NCBI RefSeq assembly: GCF_014898155.1 | Contig: NZ_CP062938.1 | Coordinates: 434,001-498,000 of the forward strand | DNA: 64,000 nucleotides | Origin: Bifidobacterium eulemuris | GTDB lineage: Bacteria > Actinomycetota > Actinomycetes > Actinomycetales > Bifidobacteriaceae | Direction: 5' to 3' | Shown: positions 35,126 to 44,735 of the stretch, piece by piece | Position numbering within the stretch: position 1 is the stretch's first letter | How the letters are laid out: each line of letters starts with the position of its first letter | The notes under the pieces: generated by a model | Told to the model about the DNA's origin: nothing | Database searches by the model: none | What the model saw: the letters and a program-made list of their open reading frames with translations, nothing else | Program-made: the position numbers and the translations under genes

Positions 35126-36937
35126 CTACTTCTTGCCCGCGTAGATCACCGTGTCGATGAGCTCGCGGTAGTGTTCGGTGATCGCGGCGCGACGGGCCTT
35201 CAGGCTCGGCGTCACCATGCCGTTGTCCTCGGTGAACTCATCGGGCACGATCTCGAATTTGCGGATGGATTCGGCGCGGGAGACCAGCTCGTTGGCGGCG
35301 TTCACGGCGCGTTCCACCTCGGCGTAGACGATCGGGTTCCTCGCCGCCTGGGCAAGGTCCTCCATCTCGGTGGCCCCTTGGGCTTTGAGCCAGGTGTTGG
35401 TTTCCGCCAAATCCAAAGCCACGATGGCCGCGATGAACGGCTTGCGGTCGCCGAGCACCACGCACTGGTTCACCACCGGCGAGGTCATCACGGAGGCCTC
35501 CAACATGCCCGGAGAGACGTTCTTGCCGCCTGCGGTGATGATCAGATCCTTCTTACGGCCGGTGACCGTCACGAAGCCCTCATCATCCAGATCGCCCAGA
35601 TCGCCGGTATGCAGCCAGCCGTCGACGATCTGCTGTTCGGTGACCTCAGGCTGGTTGTGGTAGCCCGCGCACACCTGTGGGCTCTTGAAGCACAGTTCGC
35701 CGTCCTCGGCGATGCCCACGGTCACGCCCTGCAGGGGCAGTCCGATGGTGCCGATCTTGTAGCCTTCCGTAGGGTTCACGTTGGTCGGCGCGCAGGTTTC
35801 GGTCATACCGTAGCCTTCCAGCAGCGGAAGTCCCACGCCGTTGAAGAAATGCGCGATGGACGAGTCGAGCGGCGCGCCGCCGGACACGGCGTATTCCACA
35901 TGGCCACCGAACACGCTCATGATGGAGGAGTAGACCAGCTTGTCGTACACCGCATGCTGCAAGTTCAGCAACAGAGGCATCTTCTCGCCGGACTGCTGCA
36001 CCGCGGACCATTCCTTGGCCACGACGGTGGCGTTCGCGAAAATGCGTCCCTTGATGCCCGAACCGGCCTTCTGGGAGGCGGCGTTGTAGATCTTCTCGAA
36101 AATACGCGGCACGGCGAGGATGAAGGTGGGCTGGAAGCTGGCGAAATCGGCCAGAATGGTTTTCAGATTGCTCGACAAGCCCAGAGAGACGTTGCCGGCG
36201 AAGCAGAAGAACTGCATGTAGCGTGCGAACACATGCGCGAGCGGCAGGAACAGCAGCAGCCGGCGGTTCGGTTTCATCGCGATGTCGGGCATGGAGTTGA
36301 TGCCGGAGTAGGTGATGAACACGAAGCTGCCGTGGCTCAATTCGATGCCTTTCGGCGTGCCCGTGGAGCCGGAGGTGTACACGATGGTCGCCAGATCGCT
36401 TCCCTTCACCGCGTGTTCGCGTTCGTAGAACTCCTCGGTGGTCACGCCGCGGCCGTATTCCTCGATGGTGTCGATCGCTCCGTAGTCGATCACATACACG
36501 TCGTCGAGGTTCGGACATTCGCCGCGTACGGATTCGATTTTGTCGCGCTGCGCGTCGTTCTCGGCGAAGGCCATTTTGACGCGGGAGTCGTTGAAGATCA
36601 TGGCGACCTGCGCGGCGGAGTTCGTCTCGTACACGGGCACGGTGAGCGCGCCGATCGACATGATCGCCATATCGAGGGCGGTCCATTCCCAACGTGTTTT
36701 GGAGATCACGGATACGGCGTCCCCGGGCATGATGCCGCGCGCGATCAGTCCTTTGGCGATGGCGATCACCTTGTCGCGAAATTCCACGGCGGAGAACGAC
36801 AGCCAATCGCCGCCGTCCCCCTTGTATTCCACCAGCGAATCCTCAGGTGTGCGTTCCGCACGGTGTTCGAGCACCGAGAAGATGTTCTGGTCGTAGTCGA
36901 TGGGGGCCGCCAGAGGGCGGGTGTATTCCTTGAGCAT
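35126..36937 (-). CDS. Long-chain fatty acid CoA ligase, second copy
   Basis: The 603-residue protein is a second AMP-forming acyl-CoA synthetase: IVYTSGSTGTPKGIELSHG, LLEGYGMTETCAPTNV and GRKKDLIITAGGKNVSPGML. It is the length of the family domain and lacks the tail of the 27940-30045 copy. Both start MLREY/MLKEY and share most motifs, so they are paralogues. The two probably differ in chain-length preference or location. GACAGGAGCAGC precedes the ATG. Confidence 0.93.
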   Translation of the reverse strand: MLKEYTRPLAAPIDYDQNIFSVLEHRAERTPEDSLVEYKGDGGDWLSFSAVEFRDKVIAIAKGLIARGIMPGDAVSVISKTRWEWTALDMAIMSIGALTVPVYETNSAAQVAMIFNDSRVKMAFAENDAQRDKIESVRGECPNLDDVYVIDYGAIDTIEEYGRGVTTEEFYEREHAVKGSDLATIVYTSGSTGTPKGIELSHGSFVFITYSGINSMPDIAMKPNRRLLLFLPLAHVFARYMQFFCFAGNVSLGLSSNLKTILADFASFQPTFILAVPRIFEKIYNAASQKAGSGIKGRIFANATVVAKEWSAVQQSGEKMPLLLNLQHAVYDKLVYSSIMSVFGGHVEYAVSGGAPLDSSIAHFFNGVGLPLLEGYGMTETCAPTNVNPTEGYKIGTIGLPLQGVTVGIAEDGELCFKSPQVCAGYHNQPEVTEQQIVDGWLHTGDLGDLDDEGFVTVTGRKKDLIITAGGKNVSPGMLEASVMTSPVVNQCVVLGDRKPFIAAIVALDLAETNTWLKAQGATEMEDLAQAARNPIVYAEVERAVNAANELVSRAESIRKFEIVPDEFTEDNGMVTPSLKARRAAITEHYRELIDTVIYAGKK

Positions 36938-36951
36938 GCTGCTCCTGTCTC

Positions 36952-37731
36952 TTACGTTATGCTCCGTCTCGCATTGTATAACGACCCAGTGCTGAAGAAG
37001 GTGGAATCATCTGTTAAGCGACCGGTCGAGCGGTGGGCTTTGAGGGAGATGACCGTACGCGCCGTATACGCGCCCGGATCCAGATAATCATCGGCGCCGC
37101 GTCGAAGCCCCCAATGCACGCACCGGTTTCCGCAATGGTCCGATCCTCCGCCCGTCACGGCGAATCCCTCGCCCCGCCGCACGCTTGTGCCGACCTTCAG
37201 GTCGGTGGTGGCCGGTTCGAAACTCGAGAGGATCGTGCCATGGCGTACGCTGACCACATCCTTACCCGCCACCACGCCGGCGAAGCTCACCACGCCATCC
37301 GCGGGAGCGAGCAGCGCCGTCCCCTCTTCGGCGAGCAAATCCACACCTCGATGGCCAGCGGACCACGTCGTGGGAGGCCTGCGGAACTCCTGTTCGAGGC
37401 TGACCTGGGCCACCGGCCAATCAAACACGGACTGGCAGCGCGACTCGTCGGAGGAACTGGAGACGCTCATATCGACCGCCAATGCCGTGAAGGCGATGGG
37501 GGTCGCCGTCCCGCAGTCCTTCCGCTCATCGGCGAGCATGTACCGCTCTTGCCCCGCACCCGTGGCAAGGATGCAGGTCAACAGCACCACCATCACAGCG
37601 AATATCGCCAAGGCCGACGTCAAGGCGCGGAGCCGCTCCTCTTGGACCCGTCGGCGTTCGTATTCGAATCGTGTTTTTCTGGCGCGGCTTTGGTCGTGGC
37701 ATTCGCCGCATCGCCCGATATGTCGGTTCAT
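36952..37731 (-). CDS. M23-family (LytM-like) peptidase, membrane-anchored
   Basis: I start at ATG 37731, 8 bp after AAGGAG; a second ATG at 37737 is too close to that site. The 259-residue protein has a short Cys-containing cytoplasmic head (HIGRCGECHD), one helix (about residues 37-60) and an extracellular M23 domain: GHRGVDLLA (HxxxD zinc site), PADGVVSFAG, and RCVHWGLRRG. The last is the variant, common in actinobacteria, where the usual HxH is CxH. It probably cleaves or regulates cleavage of peptidoglycan. Its upstream region shares a repeat with comEA. Confidence 0.8.
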   Translation of the reverse strand: MNRHIGRCGECHDQSRARKTRFEYERRRVQEERLRALTSALAIFAVMVVLLTCILATGAGQERYMLADERKDCGTATPIAFTALAVDMSVSSSSDESRCQSVFDWPVAQVSLEQEFRRPPTTWSAGHRGVDLLAEEGTALLAPADGVVSFAGVVAGKDVVSVRHGTILSSFEPATTDLKVGTSVRRGEGFAVTGGGSDHCGNRCVHWGLRRGADDYLDPGAYTARTVISLKAHRSTGRLTDDSTFFSTGSLYNARRSIT

Positions 37732-37791
37732 CGTCATCGCTCCTTGGGGTTCTTGTGGTGGATTCACGTGTTCGCCGTGATGTCGTGATTC

Positions 37792-37864
37792 CACTGTGAG
37801 CAATGCGACGCTCCGTTGTCCACTCGAAACGGGTTATGTGGTTCCAGCCTTCGAGTTATCCACA
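37792..37864 (-). repeat. Sequence upstream of the M23 gene shared with the comEA upstream region
   Basis: About 50 bp (37816-37864) match 44767-44814 at roughly 85% with one indel, including an identical 13-base core (TGTGGTTCCAGCC at 37836-37848 is the centre) and TTATCCACAT at the end; weaker similarity reaches back to CCACTGTG at 37791. Both copies are upstream of a minus-strand gene at a similar position and contain a perfect DnaA-box sequence, TTATCCACA (37856-37864). Confidence 0.65.
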
Positions 37865-37929
37865 TTGCCCTTCGAGGGTGTCGCCGCACAAGACGCGCGC
37901 CGCCGACCGATATTGGCCTGAAAACAAGA

Positions 37930-37952
37930 AAACCCCTGAAATTCAGGGGTTT
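37930..37952 (-). terminator. Terminator after tRNA-Asn
   Basis: AAACCCCTGAA and TTCAGGGGTTT are perfect inverted repeats one base apart. On the minus strand the stem is followed by a T-rich run (TTCTTGTTTT), directly after the tRNA 3' end. Confidence 0.85.
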
Positions 37953-37956
37953 ATGG

Positions 37957-38029
<73 letters not shown>

Positions 38030-38073
38030 ATATTCAATTTTCTCGACCGGAAACCGAAATCTCCGATCTCGAG

Positions 38074-38146
<73 letters not shown>

Positions 38147-38315
38147 ATATGTTCCCGTGCGGTCGATTTCTCTCGCGCACAAGTCACATAGCTTACATGA
38201 TTTGCCCTCAAATGCAAATCAACGCACCTCGGCATGTCGCAGCATCGGAAGCGAGCGGTTTCGCTCCCGACATCCCGAACCATCAACCGGACGATTAACG
38301 GTTCGATGCGCGCCG

Positions 38316-39359
38316 CTACAGCGAAACCGTGGTCAGCGGCATGGACGAGTCGATGGGGAAATCCGGTCCGCTGGGGGCGATGCCCGCCTCCACGAGGTTC
38401 ACGCCGAGCATGGCGACCATCGCGCCGTTGTCGGTGCAGAGTTTGAGTTGCGGAATCCGCACCTCGACGCCATGTTTCTCGCCGTATTCGAGCAGTTTGG
38501 CCCGCAGCTGCGAGTTGGCGGAGAATCCGCCGCCCACGATAAGCGTGTCGGAACCGTACTGTTCGCATCCGCGCATGGCCTTCTTCGCCAGCACGTCGGC
38601 CACGGAGTCGGCCAGAGAGGCGCACACGTCGTCCACGGGGATGTCATGGCCCAAAGCCTGTTCGGTTTCGATCCAGCGCGCCACGGCGGTTTTCACTCCG
38701 GAGAAGCTGAAATCATACGGATGCGCCGCGCCGGCCTTGCCCTGCGTCAACCCCTGCGGCACGCGGATGGCGTGCGGGTCGCCGGCCTGCGCGTGGCGGT
38801 CGATATGCGGACCTCCCGGATAGGGGAAGCCGAGCAGGCGCGCCACTTTGTCGAAGCACTCCCCCGCCGCGTCGTCCAAGGTGGTGCCGACCACGTCGAT
38901 TTTGCGCGCCACATCCTCCACATGCAGCAGGGAGGTGTGCCCGCCGGAGACGATCAGCGCCATCGTATCCGGCGGGAACGCGCCGAATTGCAGTTGGGTG
39001 ACGGCGATATGCCCGATGACGTGGTTCACGCCGTACAACGGCTTGTTCGCGGCCCATGCCAGCGCTTTGACGCCGGAGACGCCCACGGCGAGGCATCCGG
39101 CCAAGCCCGGCCCCGCGGAGACCGCGATCGCGTCCACGTCGGCCAAGGTCATGTTCGCGTCGGCCAACGCCTTGGACACGCAGGGCACGAAGGCCTCGGC
39201 GTGCGCGCGCGAGGCGATTTCGGGGATCACGCCGCCGTAGCGCGCATGCTCCTCCATGGATGAGGCCACGACGTTCGAGACGAGCTCGCGTCCGCGCACG
39301 ACGGCGGCGGCGGTTTCGTCGCATGTGGATTCGATGCCGAGCACGATCGCTTCGCTCAT
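38316..39359 (-). CDS. tsaD: tRNA N6-threonylcarbamoyladenosine transferase, TsaD subunit
   Basis: The 347-residue ASKHA-fold protein starts IVLGIESTCDETAAAVV and has the metal-binding HARYGGVIPEIASRAH, LIVSGGHTSLL and IVGGGFSANSQLR. With TsaB and TsaE it transfers the threonylcarbamoyl group to A37 of ANN-decoding tRNAs. Its start overlaps rimI by 4 bp. Last gene of the comEA-to-tsaD unit. Confidence 0.97.
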   Translation of the reverse strand: MSEAIVLGIESTCDETAAAVVRGRELVSNVVASSMEEHARYGGVIPEIASRAHAEAFVPCVSKALADANMTLADVDAIAVSAGPGLAGCLAVGVSGVKALAWAANKPLYGVNHVIGHIAVTQLQFGAFPPDTMALIVSGGHTSLLHVEDVARKIDVVGTTLDDAAGECFDKVARLLGFPYPGGPHIDRHAQAGDPHAIRVPQGLTQGKAGAAHPYDFSFSGVKTAVARWIETEQALGHDIPVDDVCASLADSVADVLAKKAMRGCEQYGSDTLIVGGGFSANSQLRAKLLEYGEKHGVEVRIPQLKLCTDNGAMVAMLGVNLVEAGIAPSGPDFPIDSSMPLTTVSL

Positions 39360-39880
39360 TGCGCCGCTCCTTCGTTCCTGTGTTCCTCACGCGCGAATCC
39401 CACCATGCGCGGAGCCAATTCCACGCTCATGGTGTACGCGTCGATGCCTTCGGGCTGATAGTACCGTTTGCGCAACCCCATGCGTTCGAATCCGAAGCGA
39501 TGGTAGAGGGCCAACGCGGGTTCGTTGTCCACGCGCACCTCGAGCAGCATGCGCCGCGCGCCCTGCCGTGACGCCTCGTCCAGCAGACGCCGCAGCAACG
39601 CGGCGGCGATGCCCTTGCGCTGGTGGGCCTTGCCGACGCCGATGGTCATGAGTTCGGCGTCCTCGCCGTCGTACCAGAATCCGGCGTATCCACGGATGGC
39701 TGAGGGCGATCCGGTCGGGGCGTCGGGCTCGATATCCACGACATAGGTGCGGGCGGGCGCGTCCAGCTCCTCGCGCACCATGCGCTCGCTCCATGCGCCG
39801 CGTCCGAACAGTTCGGCCTCCATCGCGGCGATGGCGCGCACCGCCGTATCGCGGTCGATCGTTTCCAATTCGGCGATCAT
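39356..39880 (-). CDS. rimI: Ribosomal-protein alanine N-acetyltransferase
   Basis: A 174-residue GNAT protein with the acetyl-CoA loop VGKAHQRKGIAAALLRRL and the RimI-type end LALYHRFGFERMGLRKRYY. RimI acetylates the N-terminus of S18. It sits between tsaB and tsaD, as in many bacteria, overlapping tsaD by 4 bp and following tsaB by 9 bp. Confidence 0.92.
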   Translation of the reverse strand: MIAELETIDRDTAVRAIAAMEAELFGRGAWSERMVREELDAPARTYVVDIEPDAPTGSPSAIRGYAGFWYDGEDAELMTIGVGKAHQRKGIAAALLRRLLDEASRQGARRMLLEVRVDNEPALALYHRFGFERMGLRKRYYQPEGIDAYTMSVELAPRMVGFAREEHRNEGAAQ

Positions 39881-39889
39881 GCGAATCCC

Positions 39890-40714
39890 TCAGGCCTTGT
39901 CCGCGCCGGCGTGGCCGAGCACATGCTTGAGCGGGTTCGGAATCTCCGCGTCCGGGCGGCGCAGATACAACGGCTCCACGGGAGCGTCCGGCCGGAGACC
40001 ATGCGCGAGCACGGCATCCTCCCAGAAGATCGACAGTCCCTGAGCTCCTTGGTCGAGCACGGATTCGTCGCTGATATCACCCAGATGCTCCATCCGCTCA
40101 AACACGGAGGCGTATTTCGCCGCGCCATGGCCGATCACGTCCACCACGACCTGCGCGCCGGGATGTTCCTCGGCGAACGCACGCACGGCGGCGTTCACCC
40201 GTTCCACGATGTTCTCCGGATAGTCGATGTCCATGGCGATCAGCGCCTGGACGGGCCGCTTCGAAGTCAATGAAGCCTGTTCCAATTGAAAATACAGTTG
40301 TTTGCGCCGCGCGTCGTTCACAGCCAAAGTCAGCACATGACGGCCGCCGTCAACGGCGTCGCCCAACGTGCCGGCCTCGGAACGGCGGATCAGGTTCCAT
40401 TGCGCTTGGGCGGACAACACGTCGTGGCCGATCAGCGTCGCTCCTGTGGCGAAGGCCAGCGCCTTGGCCGCCACGACGCCCGCCCTGAGGCCGGTGAACG
40501 GCGCGGGACCGGTGCCCACGATGATTTCGTCCAAATCGGCGGGCTTCAGTCCCGCTTCGGCGACGGCGCGGGCGATATTGGCCTGCAAACGTTCCACATG
40601 CGTGCGCGAATCGGTTTCCGTGATCGGCTCGCGACCCACGATGCCGACGGTGGAGCCATAGGAGGTGTCGATGACCAACGTATTGGTGTTGGACTGCTCT
40701 CCCCGTTCGGTCAT
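39890..40714 (-). CDS. tsaB: tRNA threonylcarbamoyladenosine biosynthesis protein TsaB
   Basis: The 274-residue ASKHA-fold partner of TsaD: TLVIDTSYGSTVGIV at the N-terminus, IIVGTGPAPFTGLRAGVVAAKALA, the TsaB signature. TsaB dimerises with TsaD but is not catalytic. The start overlaps tsaE by 4 bp. Confidence 0.93.
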   Translation of the reverse strand: MTERGEQSNTNTLVIDTSYGSTVGIVGREPITETDSRTHVERLQANIARAVAEAGLKPADLDEIIVGTGPAPFTGLRAGVVAAKALAFATGATLIGHDVLSAQAQWNLIRRSEAGTLGDAVDGGRHVLTLAVNDARRKQLYFQLEQASLTSKRPVQALIAMDIDYPENIVERVNAAVRAFAEEHPGAQVVVDVIGHGAAKYASVFERMEHLGDISDESVLDQGAQGLSIFWEDAVLAHGLRPDAPVEPLYLRRPDAEIPNPLKHVLGHAGADKA

Positions 40715-41292
40715 TGCCGCTCCTTGCCGATGTCGTCGAATGATGCGATACGCGATTGCCAGTCGCTGCCGACCGGAACCAACGTCACGATTCTAGTCCC
40801 CTCGCTGGTCGGCGCGCCGCCCGCCTCCCGAGTCATATCCAACGGACGCTCGATGTGGATTTCGAGACGTTCGGGGGCCAAGGCCGCGGCCATCTGCTCG
40901 CCCCATTCCATCAGCACCACGGTGTCGTCGCTGGGATCCTCGAGCTCTTCGTCAAGTCCTAAGGATTCGAGTTCGTCGAGCAGCCGTTCGGCGCTGTTCT
41001 GTCCGGGCGCGTAGGCGTTGCCGCCAAGACGGTACGCGTCCACATGCACCAGATGTGCGGCGGTGCCGTCCACGAACCGTCCGTCCAGTTCGCGGGCGAT
41101 GGTGAAGGTCGGCGACACGATAGGCCCGTCGATGCCCAACCCCGCGCCGAATCCTTGCGCGAAGGTGGTTTTGCCCGCGCCCAGAGGGCCGGACAGCAGC
41201 AGCACGTCGCCACCGCGGACCATATGTGCGATTCGCATGCCGAATCCGCGCATCGCCTCGTCGGTGGGAATGGAGTGGGAGAACTCGCTCAT
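40711..41292 (-). CDS. tsaE: tRNA threonylcarbamoyladenosine biosynthesis ATPase TsaE
   Basis: The 193-residue P-loop ATPase has Walker [39 protein letters not shown] and the family's [10 protein letters not shown]. It drives turnover of the TsaBDE complex. Start codon shares one base with the holA stop (TGATG). A nonstandard acidic stretch ([10 protein letters not shown]) precedes the EWG motif. Confidence 0.94.
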   Translation of the reverse strand: MSEFSHSIPTDEAMRGFGMRIAHMVRGGDVLLLSGPLGAGKTTFAQGFGAGLGIDGPIVSPTFTIARELDGRFVDGTAAHLVHVDAYRLGGNAYAPGQNSAERLLDELESLGLDEELEDPSDDTVVLMEWGEQMAAALAPERLEIHIERPLDMTREAGGAPTSEGTRIVTLVPVGSDWQSRIASFDDIGKERQ

Positions 41293-42272
41293 CAGGACGC
41301 CCGTCCTTTTCCGGCGATCAGCATAATGGACTGTTCCAGAGCGTAGACGGGGTCGCCGCCGTTGGTTTTGCTTTGCTCATCGGCCCAGGCCAATGTCCGG
41401 ATGCAACGCCCGAGCCCTTCGGAGGTCCATCCGGAAAGTTGACGCATGGCGTTCTTCAGCACCCACGGATTCGTTTTGGCCTCCGCCTGCGAGATCGTGC
41501 CCGCCTTCACGGCCGAGGCTTTGGCCATGGTGCGCAGTTTCATGGCCAGCGCGCCAATCAGCGCGATGGGGTCGATGCCCTGCTCCACGGCCGAACGCAT
41601 CATCACGATCGCGTCCGCGGCGCGCCCCTCCATGGCCTTGTCGGCCACATTGAACCCGGTGACCTGAGGGTTGGCGGTCAGATACTGGTTGACGCGGTTC
41701 AATCCCATGGGATTGTCGTCGAAGTCGAAGCATAATTGGTCGCACATGGCGGCCAGTTCGCCGGTTTTGCCCGCCAGCACGGAAACCAGCTGCTGGGCGG
41801 CCATCGGGTCGACGCGCCGGCCGTTGCGGTCGAACCGTTGCAGCACGAAGTTCAGCTGCGCGTCGGCGCGTTTGAGGTCGGGGACCTCCTCTTTGCCGGC
41901 GCCGGCCTTCACCAGCTGGTCGATCAGGCGTTTGCCTTTGACCCCGCCCTCATGCTGGCAGACAACCACGCTGGAGCCGGCCGGATCTGCGCAGGCCTGC
42001 TTGCAGTAGTCGACCAACGCGTCGGCGAGCTTCTCATCGGCGTTCTGCACGTTGAGCAGTTTCACCACGGACACGTCGGACAGCAGCGAGGGGCTCACCG
42101 CCTCGTCGAAGGCGTACCGGTCGGCGTGCGTGGCGTCCAGTTCGATGAGTTCGCTGCCTGGACGCGCGTTCAGAGCCCGCTGGCACAGGTCCCGCACGGT
42201 CTGCTCGTTGAGATAGGCGTCGCCTCCCGATACGATGCGCACCGGGGCGTTCGCCGCTGCTGTTTTGGCCAT
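41292..42272 (-). CDS. holA: DNA polymerase III, delta subunit
   Basis: I start at ATG 42272, after GATTGGAGACT. The 326-residue protein has the clamp-loader delta layout: an N-terminal domain ([18 protein letters not shown]), a middle region with [21 protein letters not shown], and the C-terminal helical collar ([21 protein letters not shown]). It opens the sliding clamp during loading. Its first 239 bp overlap the annotated end of comEC in another frame. Confidence 0.9.
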   Translation of the reverse strand: MAKTAAANAPVRIVSGGDAYLNEQTVRDLCQRALNARPGSELIELDATHADRYAFDEAVSPSLLSDVSVVKLLNVQNADEKLADALVDYCKQACADPAGSSVVVCQHEGGVKGKRLIDQLVKAGAGKEEVPDLKRADAQLNFVLQRFDRNGRRVDPMAAQQLVSVLAGKTGELAAMCDQLCFDFDDNPMGLNRVNQYLTANPQVTGFNVADKAMEGRAADAIVMMRSAVEQGIDPIALIGALAMKLRTMAKASAVKAGTISQAEAKTNPWVLKNAMRQLSGWTSEGLGRCIRTLAWADEQSKTNGGDPVYALEQSIMLIAGKGRAS

Positions 42273-44010
42273 AGTCTCCAATCTCGCCGTATCGCTGGAC
42301 AAGCACGCGTTCCGTCTCATCGAACCAGATCGCCAGTCGATTGCGCCATGTGGCGCCGATACGCTCTCCGGGCAGCCCTGGCTGCGCGACCCGTCGGCGT
42401 TTCCACCAGCGGGCGCAGACGACCATGCCCGATGCGACTGCGGCTTCCACGATGATCATGGAGACCGCGCCGGCGACGCCGGAGCTCCATGGCAGGGTCA
42501 CCACGTCGGTGCCGCCGAGCCAGACCGCGGCGCGTTCCATCACTATGGTGCCGCATGAGGACAGCCACGCGCATCCGTAGGCCAGTTCCGGGCTCGCCCA
42601 TGCGGCCAGCAACGCCACCAATCCCGTGATGGTCGACCATCCCACGACGGGGGCGACCAGCAGGTTCGCCGCCACCGACAGGATGGGCAGTTCGGGTTCC
42701 ATAAGGATTTGTATCGGCAGGGTGAACAGTTGCGCGGCCACGGTCATCGCGACCATCTGAGCCAAGGGTTTCGGCATGGCCGTGCGCAGCGCTTTCTCCA
42801 ACGCCGGCGAGCAGATGACGATGCCCAGCACGGCCGCGCTGGACAACGCGAATCCATAGCTGCGGGACATGGCGGGGTCGGCCACGAGCACGATGACCAC
42901 CGTCCAACTCAATGCGCTGATGGGTTGCGAGCGCCTGCCCAGCGCCACGCCGGCCGAGGCGATCAGTCCCATGATGAGGGCGCGTGTGACCGAGGCCGAG
43001 GGGAAGACCAGGGCGGCGAGCGCGATATAGGTGGCGGCGAGCAGGGCCGCACGTATGCGTCGGTCGAGCAGCAGCCATGAGCCCAGTCGGCGCGTGAGTT
43101 CGGCGATGAGGGCGAAGTGCCCGCCGGATACGGCCATGAGGTGCATGATGCCGGCGCGTCGGAACTGGTCTTCCAGTGTGGCGGCGTAGGTGTCGTCGAT
43201 GGCGGGTCCTGCGCCGTCGTCGATGTGGTCTTGGCCGAGCAGTCCCAGGGTGAGGCCGGGCACGAGCACGCGTCCTTGGTCGGAAAGTCGTTCGGTGACG
43301 GCGAAAAAGGCCTCCTGTATGGCGGTGGCCATTGTGTCGGCCATGCTTGGGTCACGGATGCGGCGTACGGGATCGGTTCCCTGCACGTTGAGCCAGAGCG
43401 CCACGTTTCCCCAGTCGGCCGGGGTGATGGTGCCGGTGAATGCGATGACGGCGCCGCGTGTCAGCCCCGCACAGTCTTCTCCGGTGGCGTATACGCGTAT
43501 CGATGCGGTGGATGCGCGGCGTACGATGCCGTCGTCGAGGACGCGGGTTTGGGCCGTGGCCTGGCAGTCGTAGCCGCGCCGGTCGGCGGCGGTGACGGGT
43601 TCGTCGATGTGGGCGTGCACGGTGACGGTGGCCGGTGTCCCGCGCGCCTGTATGGAGGCAGGGTCATGCCATGCGTGCAGGTCGAAGGCGAGCGTGGCGA
43701 TGCCCGCGGTGATCGCGGCGCATATCAGCATCGTCGCCATCGCGCGCATATGCGGTTTCAGTGGGATGGCGGGAACCGCCATCACGCCTGCCGTGACTCC
43801 CGCCATCGCGCATCCCGCGACGCCGACCGTAAACGTCGGCGGCATCGGCTGCGCGACCGCCCATTCGAATGCCGTGTGCATGCCGAGGCTTGCCGCCCAC
43901 ATGGCGATGGCGACCGGCAGCATCCGCCAGTCGCGGCTGCCTTGCTCCCGTTGGAATGCTGGCATGCCGCGCCGCCGCGCGCGTTCCGTAGGTCGTGTGG
44001 TTCCGTTCAT
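42034..44010 (-). CDS. comEC: ComEC/Rec2-type DNA uptake channel
   Basis: The 658-codon frame gives a protein with an N-terminal DUF4131-like region, an OB-like middle (ATVTVHAHIDEPV) and the Competence domain with about ten helices (MHLMAVSGGHFALIAELTRRLG is the signature). There is no C-terminal metallo-beta-lactamase domain. The last 80 or so residues (after [10 protein letters not shown]) are Arg-rich, low in hydrophobic content and read through holA in a different frame, so the true protein may be shorter in its ancestors. The ATG overlaps the comEA stop by 4 bp. Confidence 0.85.
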   Translation of the reverse strand: MNGTTRPTERARRRGMPAFQREQGSRDWRMLPVAIAMWAASLGMHTAFEWAVAQPMPPTFTVGVAGCAMAGVTAGVMAVPAIPLKPHMRAMATMLICAAITAGIATLAFDLHAWHDPASIQARGTPATVTVHAHIDEPVTAADRRGYDCQATAQTRVLDDGIVRRASTASIRVYATGEDCAGLTRGAVIAFTGTITPADWGNVALWLNVQGTDPVRRIRDPSMADTMATAIQEAFFAVTERLSDQGRVLVPGLTLGLLGQDHIDDGAGPAIDDTYAATLEDQFRRAGIMHLMAVSGGHFALIAELTRRLGSWLLLDRRIRAALLAATYIALAALVFPSASVTRALIMGLIASAGVALGRRSQPISALSWTVVIVLVADPAMSRSYGFALSSAAVLGIVICSPALEKALRTAMPKPLAQMVAMTVAAQLFTLPIQILMEPELPILSVAANLLVAPVVGWSTITGLVALLAAWASPELAYGCAWLSSCGTIVMERAAVWLGGTDVVTLPWSSGVAGAVSMIIVEAAVASGMVVCARWWKRRRVAQPGLPGERIGATWRNRLAIWFDETERVLVQRYGEIGDYGQNSSGERPGAHRIGRRRLSQRADRAGPVPAGSERASRQRTHRTGRHARRPVRLRRGGEPLAAVRRVRGETAQRAERR

Positions 44011-44735
44011 CGCACCGTCACCTGCGCCCGCATCTTGTCCAGTGTTTTCATGCCGATGCCTTTGACGTCGAGCAGTTGGTCCACGCTGGTGAACCGTCCG
44101 ATGCTGGCGCGGTGGTCGAGGATGCGTTGCGCGATCGCCGGTCCCACGCCGGGCAGGGTGTCCAGTTCCTGCGCGTCGGCGGTGTTGAGGTCGATCAGAC
44201 CATCATCCGTGGGATTCGAGTCCGGCGTTTCGGACTCGGATGGAGTCTGGTTCTCCGTCGGGGGTTCATCCGTGGAGTTCGTCCCACTGGTGCCGTTCGG
44301 ACTGGAGTCGGTCGCTTCGTCTTCGGAGCCGTCGGATGATTCGTCCGCTTGCCTGTCTTGCGCATCCGTGGATGCGTCCGGGAGTCGCGCGATTGTCTGC
44401 GAGGCCGTGGAATCCTGCAATGCGGCCATATTCGCGCCCTGCTGCACCAGCAGGGTCAGACTGGCGCATAACGCGGCCGTCAGTATGAGAACGGCGGTCA
44501 GCATATGCCGGAAGATGAATCGTATCCGAGGCTGGGTGCGCTTGCGGCGGGCCCGTTCCGTTCGCCCGTCATCCGGACGGACACCGACCAAATCTTCCAA
44601 CGCCACCCGATTGGCGTCGGATCTCGATGCACGGGCAGGCGGAGGCGGCGGAGGGGGAACGTCACCGCCTCTCCGCTGTTGCGTCAGGTCGCGCAGCCGC
44701 GTATGCGCGTCCCGTTGGATATGCGAAGCGCCCAT
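44007..44735 (-). CDS. comEA: ComEA-type competence DNA-binding protein
   Basis: The 242-residue protein has a basic, Pro-rich cytoplasmic head (PPPPPPP near residue 27), one membrane helix (about residues 78-100), a long Ser/Thr/Asp/Glu-rich spacer and two helix-hairpin-helix motifs at the end (IDLNTADAQELDTLPGVGP and SVDQLLDVKGIGMKTLDK). ComEA binds incoming DNA outside the membrane and passes it to ComEC. The only in-frame start, ATG 44735, lies in the stem of a hairpin and just 1 bp from a GGGAG, so initiation may be controlled. Confidence 0.9.
   Translation of the reverse strand: MGASHIQRDAHTRLRDLTQQRRGGDVPPPPPPPARASRSDANRVALEDLVGVRPDDGRTERARRKRTQPRIRFIFRHMLTAVLILTAALCASLTLLVQQGANMAALQDSTASQTIARLPDASTDAQDRQADESSDGSEDEATDSSPNGTSGTNSTDEPPTENQTPSESETPDSNPTDDGLIDLNTADAQELDTLPGVGPAIAQRILDHRASIGRFTSVDQLLDVKGIGMKTLDKMRAQVTVR

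Noticed and set aside
35171..37087. 638-codon plus-strand frame opposite the second fadD
   Set aside because: Antisense shadow; fadD motifs are unmistakable on the other strand and the frame has no recognisable domain.
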